Assembly: GCA_902766825.1 (NCBI GenBank)
Contig: CACXFB010000048.1
Location: 1-57,169 of the forward strand
Direction: 5' to 3'
From: an uncultured Lachnospiraceae bacterium
Lineage (GTDB): Bacteria; Bacillota; Clostridia; Lachnospirales; Lachnospiraceae
Length of the DNA: 57,169 nt
This document shows, one piece after another, positions 1 through 7,552 of the stretch. The notes under the pieces were generated by a model. That model did not search any database. It was given only the letters and a program-made list of their open reading frames with translations, and was not told the DNA's origin. Position 1 is the stretch's first letter. Each line of letters opens with the position of its first letter. A program made the position numbers and the translations under genes.

Positions 1-125
1 AAGTATGAAATAAAAATTAATCATACAGCATAGATAGTGAATTTGGTACTGAAATTCTGAGACCGAACAGATATATTTAGTATAACAGAACCCAACACGC
101 CTCTCAGCGATGCGGACCACGTTGG

Positions 126-139
126 ATCAATTAATTGAT
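126..139. repeat. 14-bp perfect palindrome
   Basis: ATCAATTAATTGAT is its own reverse complement. It lies just before the first terminator-like hairpin. The 228 bases before the first gene have stops in all three forward frames and hold no recognisable tRNA or CDS end. Significance unknown. Confidence 0.4.
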
Positions 140-146
140 AGCTGAT

Positions 147-181
147 AGTCAGATGTATTTTTAATATATCTGGCTATTTTT
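147..181 (+). terminator. rho-independent terminator-like hairpin
   Basis: AGTCAGAT (147-154) pairs with ATCTGGCT (168-175, one G-U pair) and is followed by a short T tract (177-181). It would end transcripts entering from upstream of the window. Confidence 0.5.
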
Positions 182-184
182 ATG

Positions 185-214
185 TTGATATTCGGCGGTA
201 TTCCGCTGTATAAT
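185..214 (+). promoter_or_regulatory. sigma-A promoter for the HTH/hsdR unit
   Basis: TTGATA (185-190) and TATAAT (209-214) are separated by 18 bp. The spacer contains an imperfect inverted repeat, CGGCGG-TATT-CCGCTG, which could be an operator, perhaps for the HTH protein encoded directly downstream (inference). Confidence 0.6.
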
Positions 215-228
215 AGAGGAAGGAAATT

Positions 229-450
229 TTGTCGTTTTATAGTGAATATATGGAGATCAAAACTATGGAATTTATGACAGTTAAACAGGCAGCAGAAAAA
301 TGGGGATTATCAGAGCGAAGACTTCAAACAATATGCAATGAAGGTATTATTCCGGGAGTTGTAAAGTTTGGGCGTGCATGTGCTATTCCTATGGATGCGG
401 AGAAGCCGGTTGATAAAAGAATTAAGTCTGGAAAATATATCAAGTCTTGA
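229..450 (+). CDS. small helix-turn-helix DNA-binding protein
   Basis: A short protein of 60-73 residues with a MerR/excisionase-like helix-turn-helix core (TVKQAAEKWGLSERRLQTIC, then a turn region around GIIPGVVKFGRA). Such proteins bind DNA as small regulators and often precede restriction-modification genes. Three starts are possible: TTG 229 with a good GGAAGG site 5 bases upstream, ATG 250 without one, and ATG 265 with GGAG 10 bases upstream. Homologs usually start near the M-x-F-x-T-V-K segment, so the 61-residue form from ATG 265 may be the true product. It lies 50 bp upstream of the truncated hsdR, under a clear promoter, so it may have controlled the former restriction operon. That role is inference. 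Confidence 0.7.
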   Translation: MSFYSEYMEIKTMEFMTVKQAAEKWGLSERRLQTICNEGIIPGVVKFGRACAIPMDAEKPVDKRIKSGKYIKS

Positions 451-500
451 TTTTAGGACACATGTTATGAGAGAATGGATTAGAAAGGAAGAGTGTGCCT

Positions 501-2135
501 ATGTTACCGGAAGAAAAAGCTCGTGTAAAAATAGATAAGCAATTAAGAAATGCCGGCTGGGATATAGTGGCTCGTGATGAGTATGTTCCGAATAGTACTT
601 CTGCAATAAAAGAAGCATTGATGGTTGGAAATACAGAGAGTGATTATTTGTTATTTATCGATGGAAAGGCTATTGCGGTTGTTGAAGCTAAAAGAGAAGA
701 TAATCCTCTGGGAGATGAAGTAAAAGCTCAAGCAGAAGGTTATGCTACTACTCCACAGTCATGGTATGGTTTATGGTTTCAGAAGCTTATTCCATTAGTA
801 TATTTGGCTAATGGAAATAAGATATATTTCAAAAATATGCTTAAGACTGACAGTGATTATGACGAACTGCAGCAGATGCATACGCCTAAGAAGATGCTTC
901 AAATAATCGGTCAAAAATCTGAATATGGAGCACTTCCTTTACTTGAAAAGAAGGGGCTTCGTGATTGTCAGTATCGAGCAGAATTGAAGTTTGAGGAATC
1001 GTTAAAGCTTGGAAATAAAAAGAATTTAGCTGTGCTTGCAACAGGTTCTGGAAAGACATATTTAGATTGTTTGGCATCTTACAGACTTTTAAATTATACA
1101 CAGACTAAGAGAATATTATTCCTTGTTGATAGAAATAATCTTGCTCGTCAGACTGAATCTGAATTCAGTATTTTTGATAGAACTGAAAATCAGCAGAAGA
1201 TGAGTAATTTATATACAATTAATCGCTTGAAAAAAGAAGATGATGTGAAGAGTGATATTGTTATTTCGACTATCCAGAAGCTCTTTGCTGTTCTTACCGG
1301 ACAGGCATTAAAAGATGATAATGAAGATGCTGAAGATGAAAATGACAAGAAAGATGAAGATAAGGATAATAGCATTATTACCCTTGGTGATGATTCGAAA
1401 TTACCACCAGATTATTTTCAATTGATAATCGTAGATGAATGTCATAGATCTATTTATGGCAAGTGGAAAGCGGTACTCGATTATTTCTATGGTTCAACGG
1501 TTCTTGGTTTAACAGCAACACCAACACCAGAAGCATATGCTTATTTTAATAACAATATTATCGAAAAGTATACATATGATGATTCTATTGTTGATGGTGT
1601 TAATGTACCACTTAGAATCTACAGAATAATTACAGATATTACTTCTCATGGAGATACTATTGATAAAGGACAGAAGGTAGTTGAAACTTCGAGAAAAACA
1701 GGTAAGGCCACTAATAGAGAGACTGATGTTTCTGTCATATATCAGCCAGAAGCACTTGATAGGTCTATTGTAAATATGAATCAGATCAGAGAAGTCTTGA
1801 TGGCTTACAAAAAGTCTATTTATGAAGATTTATATCCTAATCGAAAAGCGAGATGGGATAGCATCCCAAAGACTTTGATTTTTGCAAAAGATGATTACCA
1901 TGCAACACAGATAGTTGAGGTTGCAAAAGAAGTATTTAAAACAGAATTTGAGGGTGGAAAGCTTCCTGAAAAATTCGTCCAAAAGATTACATATTCCGCT
2001 GGCGATTCTAATGCGCTTATAAGAGATTTGCGTACAGAGAGAGAATTTAGAATTGCCGTAACAGTTACTCTTGTAAGATTGTTGATGGAGATCATAATCC
2101 TCCTTCTGGAGTTAAAGAAAAAACAGAATATTTGA
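501..2135 (+). pseudogene. hsdR: truncated type I restriction subunit HsdR
   Basis: The N-terminal half of a type I restriction endonuclease motor subunit. Visible parts are the nuclease core with the E-x-K motif (VVEAKRED, about residue 60), Walker A (ATGSGKTYLD), the DEAD-like box (IIVDECHRS) and motif III (LGLTATPTP). The start is set at ATG 501, with GGAAGAG 7 bases upstream; a GTG at 495 has no usable site. The family is usually 900-1100 residues. Here HsdR-like sequence ends after RIAVTVTLV near 2075, where the alanine/threonine-rich motif Va should follow. The frame then runs 20 codons through hsdS sequence in the wrong frame to a stop. Motifs V-VI and the C-terminal subunit-interaction region are missing, so restriction activity is unlikely. 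Confidence 0.9.
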
Positions 2136-2545
2136 TGTTATCCGCACAAAATATAAATGACAATAAACTTGTAGATATTGATAAAGCTAGATATTTAGAT
2201 AAAGTTACGTTTATTGAAGAAAACAAAAGAACACAACTTGAAAAAGGCGATGTTTTACTTACTATTGTAGCCACTTTAGGAAGAAGTTGCGTATATAGAG
2301 AAGAATATTATATTTGTTTTCAGAGAAGTGTCTGCGTTATTACTACAATGATCAATCCTGATTATTTGAAAAGATATCTTGATTGTACTTACATACAAAA
2401 ATATATGGTAAATAATGCCACCGGGGCGGCGCAACCAGGTTTCTATTTGAATAAAGTTGAAAGATTGTTAATACCATTGCCACCGTTAGACGAGCAAGGA
2501 AGGATAGCAGAACGATTGAGTGAAATAATACAATTGATTCAGTAG
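2076..2545 (+). pseudogene. hsdS: HsdS specificity-subunit fragment
   Basis: Reading from about 2075 gives K-I-V-D-G-D-H-N-P-P, typical of a position near the start of a target-recognition domain. About 155 residues follow, ending in the conserved segment IPLPPLDEQGRIAERL and a short helix. This is one target-recognition domain without its first 30-40 residues and without the other half of the usual 400-residue HsdS. Its 5' end is fused out of frame to hsdR. No hsdM lies nearby, so the locus cannot make a working type I enzyme unless modification subunits are supplied from elsewhere. An internal TTG near 2132 could still start a short peptide. Confidence 0.85.
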
Positions 2546-2554
2546 GTGGTTAGT

Positions 2555-4048
2555 ATGGAATATGAGTTTTTCTATGATGAGACTGAACATAGCAGAAAGA
2601 TTAATTATCATACTGTTACAGCTAACAATTATTATGACAATTTTATATCTGTAATCGTTGGTTGGTTATCAGAGGAAGAACAATGTATTACAGATAAGTA
2701 CTTTGCTTTTGAATCAAAGTATGATTTCAGAAAAGTTGATGGCGAATTGAAAAGCCAGACTATGAAATCAAAGGATTTTAGGTTAGGTTTTGCTTCACTT
2801 AATAAGCATACGATAGATTTTTATGATGACTTGATATCTCTATTTGATGAGAAGATAATTATTTATTTCTCAACGGCGAGCAAAATTGAATATGTGATAC
2901 ATCAGATTTTTGCAGATTATCATAACACGATGTTCGTGGATATTGACTCTATGAAGTATTCAATTATTAAAGCGATTAATGTTTATCGTCCGGCAAAAGT
3001 AATAGAAGCAATTTATGAAACGCCACAGATATTTGTCAATGAACTTAGAAGTTTTTTGGAGAGTCAGATTAACAAAAACAAAGCCAATATTATTTTAAAG
3101 GAACATGAGAATCAGGCGTTTGAAGAAATACTAATGTTATTGGATGATACAGAGATGCCGGAAACGTTTGATTGGTCATATTTTGCATCATTTGATGGAT
3201 TTAGCAAATTATTAACAGAAATGAATATTTCTGATTATAAGTTGATAATTGATCGTGAAGGTGATGAGTCACACACACTATTTTCGGCGGAGTATGTAGG
3301 TTTGCAAAATGTCACTGAAGAAGATTCTAAAGATTATGTTGGAATCAGAATGGCTGACATGCTTGCTGGATTAATATCTAAATTGATGCAATCGCTGAAG
3401 AATGAGCTGACAGGAGATTATAAAGACGGTGAAATAAAAAAGACACTTTTAGATTCTGGTTGGTTCGCAGTGAATCAGAGACAGTTAGATTTATATAAAA
3501 AATTGTATCAAGTAATTTGTGTGAATAATGATTATTGGTATAAGTCTTATGCCGGTCTGTATTCGGATGATTTAGTAGCATTTGTTGCATTGCTTCAGTT
3601 TATGAATCATTTTGAGGATGAAGAAGATATCCGTCAGGAATTGAAAATGCAACCAGAGTATTATAACGCCTTTGTCTGTGAAAGATTACAAGAGAGATAT
3701 CAGATGATGCATAATAAACTGCCGATTGAACCTATAGTAGATGATGGTGAGGATTATTTTTACAATCAAAGGGGAGCGAAGGTTTATAAAGATATATCGA
3801 AGCAACCAACGCTACCATTACATGAAGGCCAGAATAAGTATTATGTGTTGTCGGTTGGATTTGCGAAAAATGGAGAATCGCTGGTAACGATTTCTGAGAA
3901 TGAAGAACCTGTATGTTATAGACTACCAGGAGAATACAGTGAATGGGCTATGACAGTAGTAGGAATGGCAAATATGGGAGAGAAACTGTTCCCAGAGGAA
4001 GTGGTATTTTCGTTAGTTGACGGTCAATATTATGTTGATATTTTGTGA
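2555..4048 (+). CDS. DUF3800-like protein
   Basis: A 497-residue protein. The N-terminal FFYDETEHSR resembles the Y-x-D-E/D-S-G opening of DUF3800, and the later acidic segment with the GIRMADMLAGLI motif matches its second conserved block (an aspartate in an A-D-x-x-A-G context). DUF3800 proteins are predicted to have an RNase H-like fold and are common in defence islands and mobile regions. The C-terminal 180 residues are not recognised. ATG 2555 is preferred because AGGTGG sits 5 bases upstream; a GTG at 2546 directly follows the hsdS stop. The gene looks intact while its upstream neighbours are broken, which suggests it is kept for its own function. No biochemical role can be assigned. 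Confidence 0.65.
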   Translation: MEYEFFYDETEHSRKINYHTVTANNYYDNFISVIVGWLSEEEQCITDKYFAFESKYDFRKVDGELKSQTMKSKDFRLGFASLNKHTIDFYDDLISLFDEKIIIYFSTASKIEYVIHQIFADYHNTMFVDIDSMKYSIIKAINVYRPAKVIEAIYETPQIFVNELRSFLESQINKNKANIILKEHENQAFEEILMLLDDTEMPETFDWSYFASFDGFSKLLTEMNISDYKLIIDREGDESHTLFSAEYVGLQNVTEEDSKDYVGIRMADMLAGLISKLMQSLKNELTGDYKDGEIKKTLLDSGWFAVNQRQLDLYKKLYQVICVNNDYWYKSYAGLYSDDLVAFVALLQFMNHFEDEEDIRQELKMQPEYYNAFVCERLQERYQMMHNKLPIEPIVDDGEDYFYNQRGAKVYKDISKQPTLPLHEGQNKYYVLSVGFAKNGESLVTISENEEPVCYRLPGEYSEWAMTVVGMANMGEKLFPEEVVFSLVDGQYYVDIL

Positions 4049-4135
4049 TATGTAAATTTACGATTTCTTTATGTAAAAATAAATATGGAAATAGATTAGA
4101 TAGTCTTAATTTTACACTAGTCAGGAGGTAATTAT

Positions 4136-5038
4136 TTGAAACAGTTTTTATATTTGGATACGGATATTGTTAATTCAATAATTGCGCAAAGCCAAAAAGG
4201 GCTCATTATTCAGCAAACTTTGGAAAATGGCTCGGAACAAAATAAAGAATCCACAAATCGAGAAGAACTCACTGGTGAAGGAAGTACTAGTGGAGGATTC
4301 TGGAAATTTGTGCAAGCTTCTGCAAATTTGTCTGGTGCTATTGAGTTTAGTCATAGCAAAGGATCACAGTCATCTACCAGAGATGTTGTAGAGAAAGTTC
4401 TTCATGATTCGGCATTTGACTTGGCGTATGAAATAATTAAACCATATAAAATAAACCGAAATGATCAATCAGCAGATGAAGAAGGTCGATATGTTGAATT
4501 AAATCGATATTTTGATTTTGTTGATTTTGATTATATTGAAAGACTGTTTTCGAAAGATGGGTTGATAGACATGCTCAAAAAGAATTCATCAGAACAGATT
4601 GAAGCAGAGGCAGAAAAAATAAGGCAAGGAATAAATAGAGAAAATTTCAGAAAAACTGGAACAAGTTTTAAGCTGGAAGTCAAAAAGGCAATAGATATCA
4701 GTAACAAGCAATATGATGATATTATTGTTTTGATAAAAGCACTTCGTAGTTTTATTCCATATAACAGATTGTTGATTTCGACAGATGGTTATCTTATTCC
4801 TCTTGATGATAAGTACTTTAGAGTTGATCCGTCAAATCTAGGATTTAAATATGGTGGTGATATAACATGTGTAGGTATGATAACAAATATTATTGGTGAG
4901 AGCACAGATCCTAATGATTCAAAAAATATTTTTGCAACATTGCAATTTACTGCAAATGAAGCACTACGATCAATTCTTCCAACTAAGGAGACAGATTTAT
5001 GTGTTATTCATCCGATTGCTGTTTATTATGGCGAATAG
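4136..5038 (+). CDS. DUF6414-like protein
   Basis: A 300-residue soluble protein starting at TTG, with AGGAGG 7 bases upstream. The N-terminus (QFLYLDTDIVNSIIAQ) resembles the DUF6414 family, in which a Y-L-D-x-D-x-x-N segment opens the protein; this assignment is from memory of the family pattern and is tentative. A Gly/Ser/Glu-rich low-complexity stretch covers roughly residues 40-60, and a charged helical region roughly 150-190. No transmembrane segment, nuclease motif or nucleotide-binding motif is evident. An 87-bp gap separates it from the DUF3800-like gene, so the two could share a transcript. Function unknown; its place beside a restriction remnant suggests an accessory or defence role (inference). 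Confidence 0.6.
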   Translation: MKQFLYLDTDIVNSIIAQSQKGLIIQQTLENGSEQNKESTNREELTGEGSTSGGFWKFVQASANLSGAIEFSHSKGSQSSTRDVVEKVLHDSAFDLAYEIIKPYKINRNDQSADEEGRYVELNRYFDFVDFDYIERLFSKDGLIDMLKKNSSEQIEAEAEKIRQGINRENFRKTGTSFKLEVKKAIDISNKQYDDIIVLIKALRSFIPYNRLLISTDGYLIPLDDKYFRVDPSNLGFKYGGDITCVGMITNIIGESTDPNDSKNIFATLQFTANEALRSILPTKETDLCVIHPIAVYYGE

Positions 5039-5060
5039 AGAATGCTACATAAAAGGCTAG

Positions 5061-5101
5061 GGTTCATCGTTATAAGGTTGTGTTCACTTTTTAACGATAC
5101 C
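5061..5101. repeat. inverted repeat at the island edge
   Basis: GGTTCATCGTTA (5061-5072) pairs with TAACGATACC (5092-5101), except for two unpaired bases. No T tract follows, so it may be a structured 3' end or a remnant rather than a normal terminator. Confidence 0.45.
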
Positions 5102-5206
5102 CTCAGAAATCAAGCGTATACTCTTACCCAATATTCGTATACGGTTCGTATCCGTTTGAGTGTAACACTTTGCTTTATTTTGCCTCGATTTGCCATAATA
5201 TGTACA

Positions 5207-5234
5207 TTTGTCTGATGTCCACTTGACAGACAAA
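5207..5234. repeat. 8-bp perfect hairpin, possible terminator
   Basis: TTTGTCTG (5207-5214) and CAGACAAA (5227-5234) are exact reverse complements with a 12-base loop, followed by a loose T-rich run (CATTTCTTTT). It lies between the accessory genes and the phosphatase gene and could act as a weak terminator. Confidence 0.45.
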
Positions 5235-5308
5235 CATTTCTTTTATCAAAATTTATGCCCGAAACACGCGCAAATCGCGGCAAATCGTGCCTTTTCAGGA
5301 GGAAAATT

Positions 5309-5866
5309 ATGAAAATTAAAGTGCTTTTTGTTTGCCACGGCAACATCTGCAGGTCGCCGATGGCGGAGTTTGTTTTAAAAGATATGGTTGAAAAAATGGG
5401 AATTAAAGAGCAGTTTGAGATTGCATCTGCTGCCACTTCAACAGAGGAGATTTGGCGTGGAAGCGGCAACCCCATTTATCCACCGGCGCAGGCCGAACTT
5501 AGAAAGCATGGAATCGGCAGGACGCCGTATACGAATTTTGCTGGGAAACGTGCCAGACAGGTTACAAGGCAGGATTATGAATATTATGATTATCTGCTTT
5601 GTGCTGACACTGCCAATATTCGCAATACGATAAGAATTACCGGGCAGGATAAGGATGAAAAGATTAGGCTTTTACTTGATTTTTCGAACATAAAAATGTC
5701 TGGAAATAATGCTGATATGTTAATGCATGAATCCTCAGGCCGTTCGATTGCAGATCCATGGTATTCAGGTGATTTTATGGCCACATGGAACGATGTTGTA
5801 GAAGGGTGTAGAGGATTTTTGTCGTACCTAGGGTTTAATACCGAAAAGTGGTATAATATCGAGTAA
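5309..5866 (+). CDS. low-molecular-weight protein-tyrosine phosphatase
   Basis: A 185-residue cytoplasmic enzyme that removes phosphate from phosphotyrosine through a cysteinyl-phosphate intermediate. The N-terminal P-loop C9-HGNIC-R15-S carries the nucleophile and the phosphate-binding arginine. The general acid is the aspartate of ADPWYSGDF near the C-terminus. It is 25-30 residues longer than the usual 155, with an added segment near residues 40-75 (IWRGSGNPIYPPAQ). Start ATG 5309 follows AGGAGG by 6 bases; an upstream in-frame ATG at 5255 has no such site. It may act on a bacterial tyrosine kinase of capsule regulation or on small-molecule substrates, but no kinase is in this window. Confidence 0.9.
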   Translation: MKIKVLFVCHGNICRSPMAEFVLKDMVEKMGIKEQFEIASAATSTEEIWRGSGNPIYPPAQAELRKHGIGRTPYTNFAGKRARQVTRQDYEYYDYLLCADTANIRNTIRITGQDKDEKIRLLLDFSNIKMSGNNADMLMHESSGRSIADPWYSGDFMATWNDVVEGCRGFLSYLGFNTEKWYNIE

Positions 5867-5914
5867 AGTCGAGATGGTGTATTAGTTTTTGATAAAAGAA
5901 AACGAGGAAAAATA

Positions 5915-6196
5915 ATGAATGATATATTACTGAAGATTTTGATAATCTATTTTGTTGTTGTAAATGTTGTTGCTTTTTTTATGTATGGCATTGATAAGGC
6001 CAAGGCCAAAAAGCAAAAGTGGAGAATTCCTGAAAAAACACTTATAGGTATTGCCGTAACCGGTGGAAGTATAGGGGCGATAGCGGGGATGAACGTATTT
6101 CATCATAAGACAAAACATTGGTATTTTAAATTTGGTTTGCCATTGATACTTATAATACAGATAGCCTTGGTTGTTTGGCTTAAGTTTTTTAGATAG
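5915..6196 (+). CDS. DUF1294 family membrane protein
   Basis: A 93-residue protein with three hydrophobic segments (about 8-27, 45-62 and 73-92). The DUF1294 signature is present: YGIDKAKAKKQKWRIPEKTL, then GGSIGA and HHKTKHWYF. The family is widespread and uncharacterised. In larger members it is fused to a cold-shock domain; this is the bare membrane form. Start ATG 5915 follows GAGGA by 6 bases. It is separate from the phosphatase upstream (48-bp gap) and may be co-transcribed with it. Confidence 0.88.
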   Translation: MNDILLKILIIYFVVVNVVAFFMYGIDKAKAKKQKWRIPEKTLIGIAVTGGSIGAIAGMNVFHHKTKHWYFKFGLPLILIIQIALVVWLKFFR

Positions 6197-6232
6197 ATTT
6201 ATTGAAAATGAATTACAAACAGGAGTGAAAGA

Positions 6233-7000
6233 ATGAAACGTACATGTAAACAGTGTGGAAAAGAATTTGAGATAACTGATTCAGAAGTGAAATTCTATAA
6301 GGAAAAGAATTTTGATTTACCTAAAAGATGCAAGGCGTGCCGTGATGCCAATAAAAATGTTGGTAATCAAAAGAATAATAATGATAGTAAGGTAAATCAA
6401 AACAATTATCAAAAGAGTAATTCCAATAATAACAATAAAAGAAATAATAGCAAAATATATAAGTGGGTGGCAGCAGTGGCTGCTTCGGTTGCAGTAGTTG
6501 CCACAGGAATTAATTTTATTCCGGACAATAATGAACCGGCTAAGTATGAAAATGCTCAACCAACGAATTATGCTAAAGATGATAATAAAACCACAAGTGG
6601 CGATAATAGCAAAAATAAAAATAATACAAATGGTGGTAGTAAATCCCAGGTAACAAATGAGCAGGCAGCAACTAAGGAAGCGACCACAACAGAGGAGCCG
6701 GCTGCCACAGAAGAGCCACAGGATACTGCAATAAACTATACATTCAGAACCAAGAAAAATCTTGAAAGTCATTATGAAAAGCACGGAATTGAGATGGGAT
6801 TTGAATCCGCAGCGGATTATCAGAGTGCGGCAAGTGACGTTGTCAACAACCCTGATGCGCTTCATAAACTTGAAGCAGAAGATGGCGACGATGTGTATTA
6901 TCTTGAAAGTACCAATGAATTTGTAATTGTAAGTCCGGACGGATACTTAAGAACATATTTCCTTCCGGATGCGGGAAAAGATTACTACGACAGACAGTAG
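6233..7000 (+). CDS. membrane-anchored zinc-ribbon protein with possible BECR-type C-terminal domain
   Basis: A 255-residue protein in three parts. Residues 1-40 are a probable zinc ribbon of the zf-trcl type (C5-x2-C8 and C33-x2-C36, with the F-Y-x-x-K-x-F and P-K-R-C-K-x-C-R context). Residues 41-74 are an Asn/Lys-rich linker, 77-97 a single membrane helix, and 98-167 a Thr/Glu-rich linker. Residues 168-255 form a compact domain with H-Y-E-K-H-G near its start and T-N-E-F and G-Y-L-R-T-Y-F near its end. That arrangement resembles barnase/EndoU/ColicinE5/RelE-like nuclease domains; this is pattern resemblance only. Basic residues before the helix predict the zinc ribbon inside and the last domain outside. 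The last 45 bp are duplicated at 7496-7545. Confidence 0.7.
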   Translation: MKRTCKQCGKEFEITDSEVKFYKEKNFDLPKRCKACRDANKNVGNQKNNNDSKVNQNNYQKSNSNNNNKRNNSKIYKWVAAVAASVAVVATGINFIPDNNEPAKYENAQPTNYAKDDNKTTSGDNSKNKNNTNGGSKSQVTNEQAATKEATTTEEPAATEEPQDTAINYTFRTKKNLESHYEKHGIEMGFESAADYQSAASDVVNNPDALHKLEAEDGDDVYYLESTNEFVIVSPDGYLRTYFLPDAGKDYYDRQ

Positions 7001-7005
7001 GTGAC
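6956..7005 (+). repeat. 50-bp direct repeat, copy 1
   Basis: Matches 7496-7545 at 48 of 50 positions; the differences fall at one C/T and one A/G site. It consists of the last codons and stop of the zinc-ribbon gene plus GTGAC. The two copies bracket a 490-bp insert carrying an Abi fragment. Confidence 0.95.
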
Positions 7006-7411
7006 ATGTGAAGAAAGGATGAAAAAATTATATTACTGTCTTCTTGCATGTAAAGAAATAAGAAATGCGTCTGCACATAGTAATTGTATTTTAAATGATT
7101 TACATGTTTCAAATTCTATGCATAATCCCAGCTATGACGTAATGCGTGCGTTGAATGAGGTGCCAAATGTGTCAAGTAATACACGTAAAAAAAAGATGAC
7201 AAATGATAGAATTAGGGAAATTATCACCTTATTATATACACATAAGGAATTGGTGGACAGTGAAGGGGTTCACAAGAAAACATCAGAAAAACTAAAAGAA
7301 GTTGTTAATAGAATTAACAAGAACAGATACTATTATAAAAACAATTCTCTTATAGATACATCGTTTGGTTTTATTGAGAAAGTAATTGACTTTTGGTTTT
7401 TAGAGGAGTAA
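7001..7411 (+). pseudogene. C-terminal fragment of an Abi-like HEPN protein
   Basis: An open frame of about 130 residues whose N-terminal part (YYCLLACKEIRNASAHSNC) matches the conserved end of Abi_2/AbiD/F-type abortive infection proteins. It holds the HEPN RNase motif R-x4-H (R-N-A-S-A-H) followed by a short N-C-I-L-N-D-L segment. The family is usually near 300 residues, and the N-terminal half is absent. The frame begins exactly where the first 50-bp repeat ends, so the 5' part was lost when this segment was inserted. GTG 7001 or ATG 7019 could start translation, neither convincingly. The C-terminal residues (about 60-136) look intact and are followed by a strong terminator. Confidence 0.7.
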
Positions 7412-7446
7412 TATAAGTGTACACGAAAAAACGGAAACGTTTTGCA

Positions 7447-7485
7447 AGAGCGATGTGTGATTTTCATACATCGCTCTATTTTTTT
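7447..7485 (+). terminator. strong rho-independent terminator
   Basis: AGAGCGATGTGTG (7447-7459) pairs with CATACATCGCTCT (7465-7477), 13 bp with one G-U, followed by seven T. It ends the Abi-fragment transcript inside the inserted segment and now separates the helicase gene from the zinc-ribbon gene. Confidence 0.92.
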
Positions 7486-7495
7486 AGAAAAGTTG

Positions 7496-7545
7496 TATTT
7501 CCTTCCGGATGCGGGAAAAGATTATTACGACAGGCAGTAGGTGAC
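7496..7545 (+). repeat. 50-bp direct repeat, copy 2
   Basis: Second copy of the zinc-ribbon gene's 3' end (including its stop). Its AGGTGA now serves as the ribosome binding site for the helicase ATG at 7553. Confidence 0.95.
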
Positions 7546-7552
7546 TAATGAT

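Noticed and set aside
1-228. Possible tRNA or T-box-like element around the CCAAC/GTTGG pairing near 93-125
   Set aside because: The pairing is short and no cloverleaf, T-box bulge or CCA-like end is present.
5110-5475. 121-codon minus-strand open frame across the island edge
   Set aside because: It overlaps the phosphatase start and two hairpins, with no family resemblance or ribosome site.
6317-6865. 182-codon open frame on the minus strand
   Set aside because: It is antisense to the Asn/Lys-rich linker of the zinc-ribbon gene, very rich in Ile and Cys, with no ribosome site.
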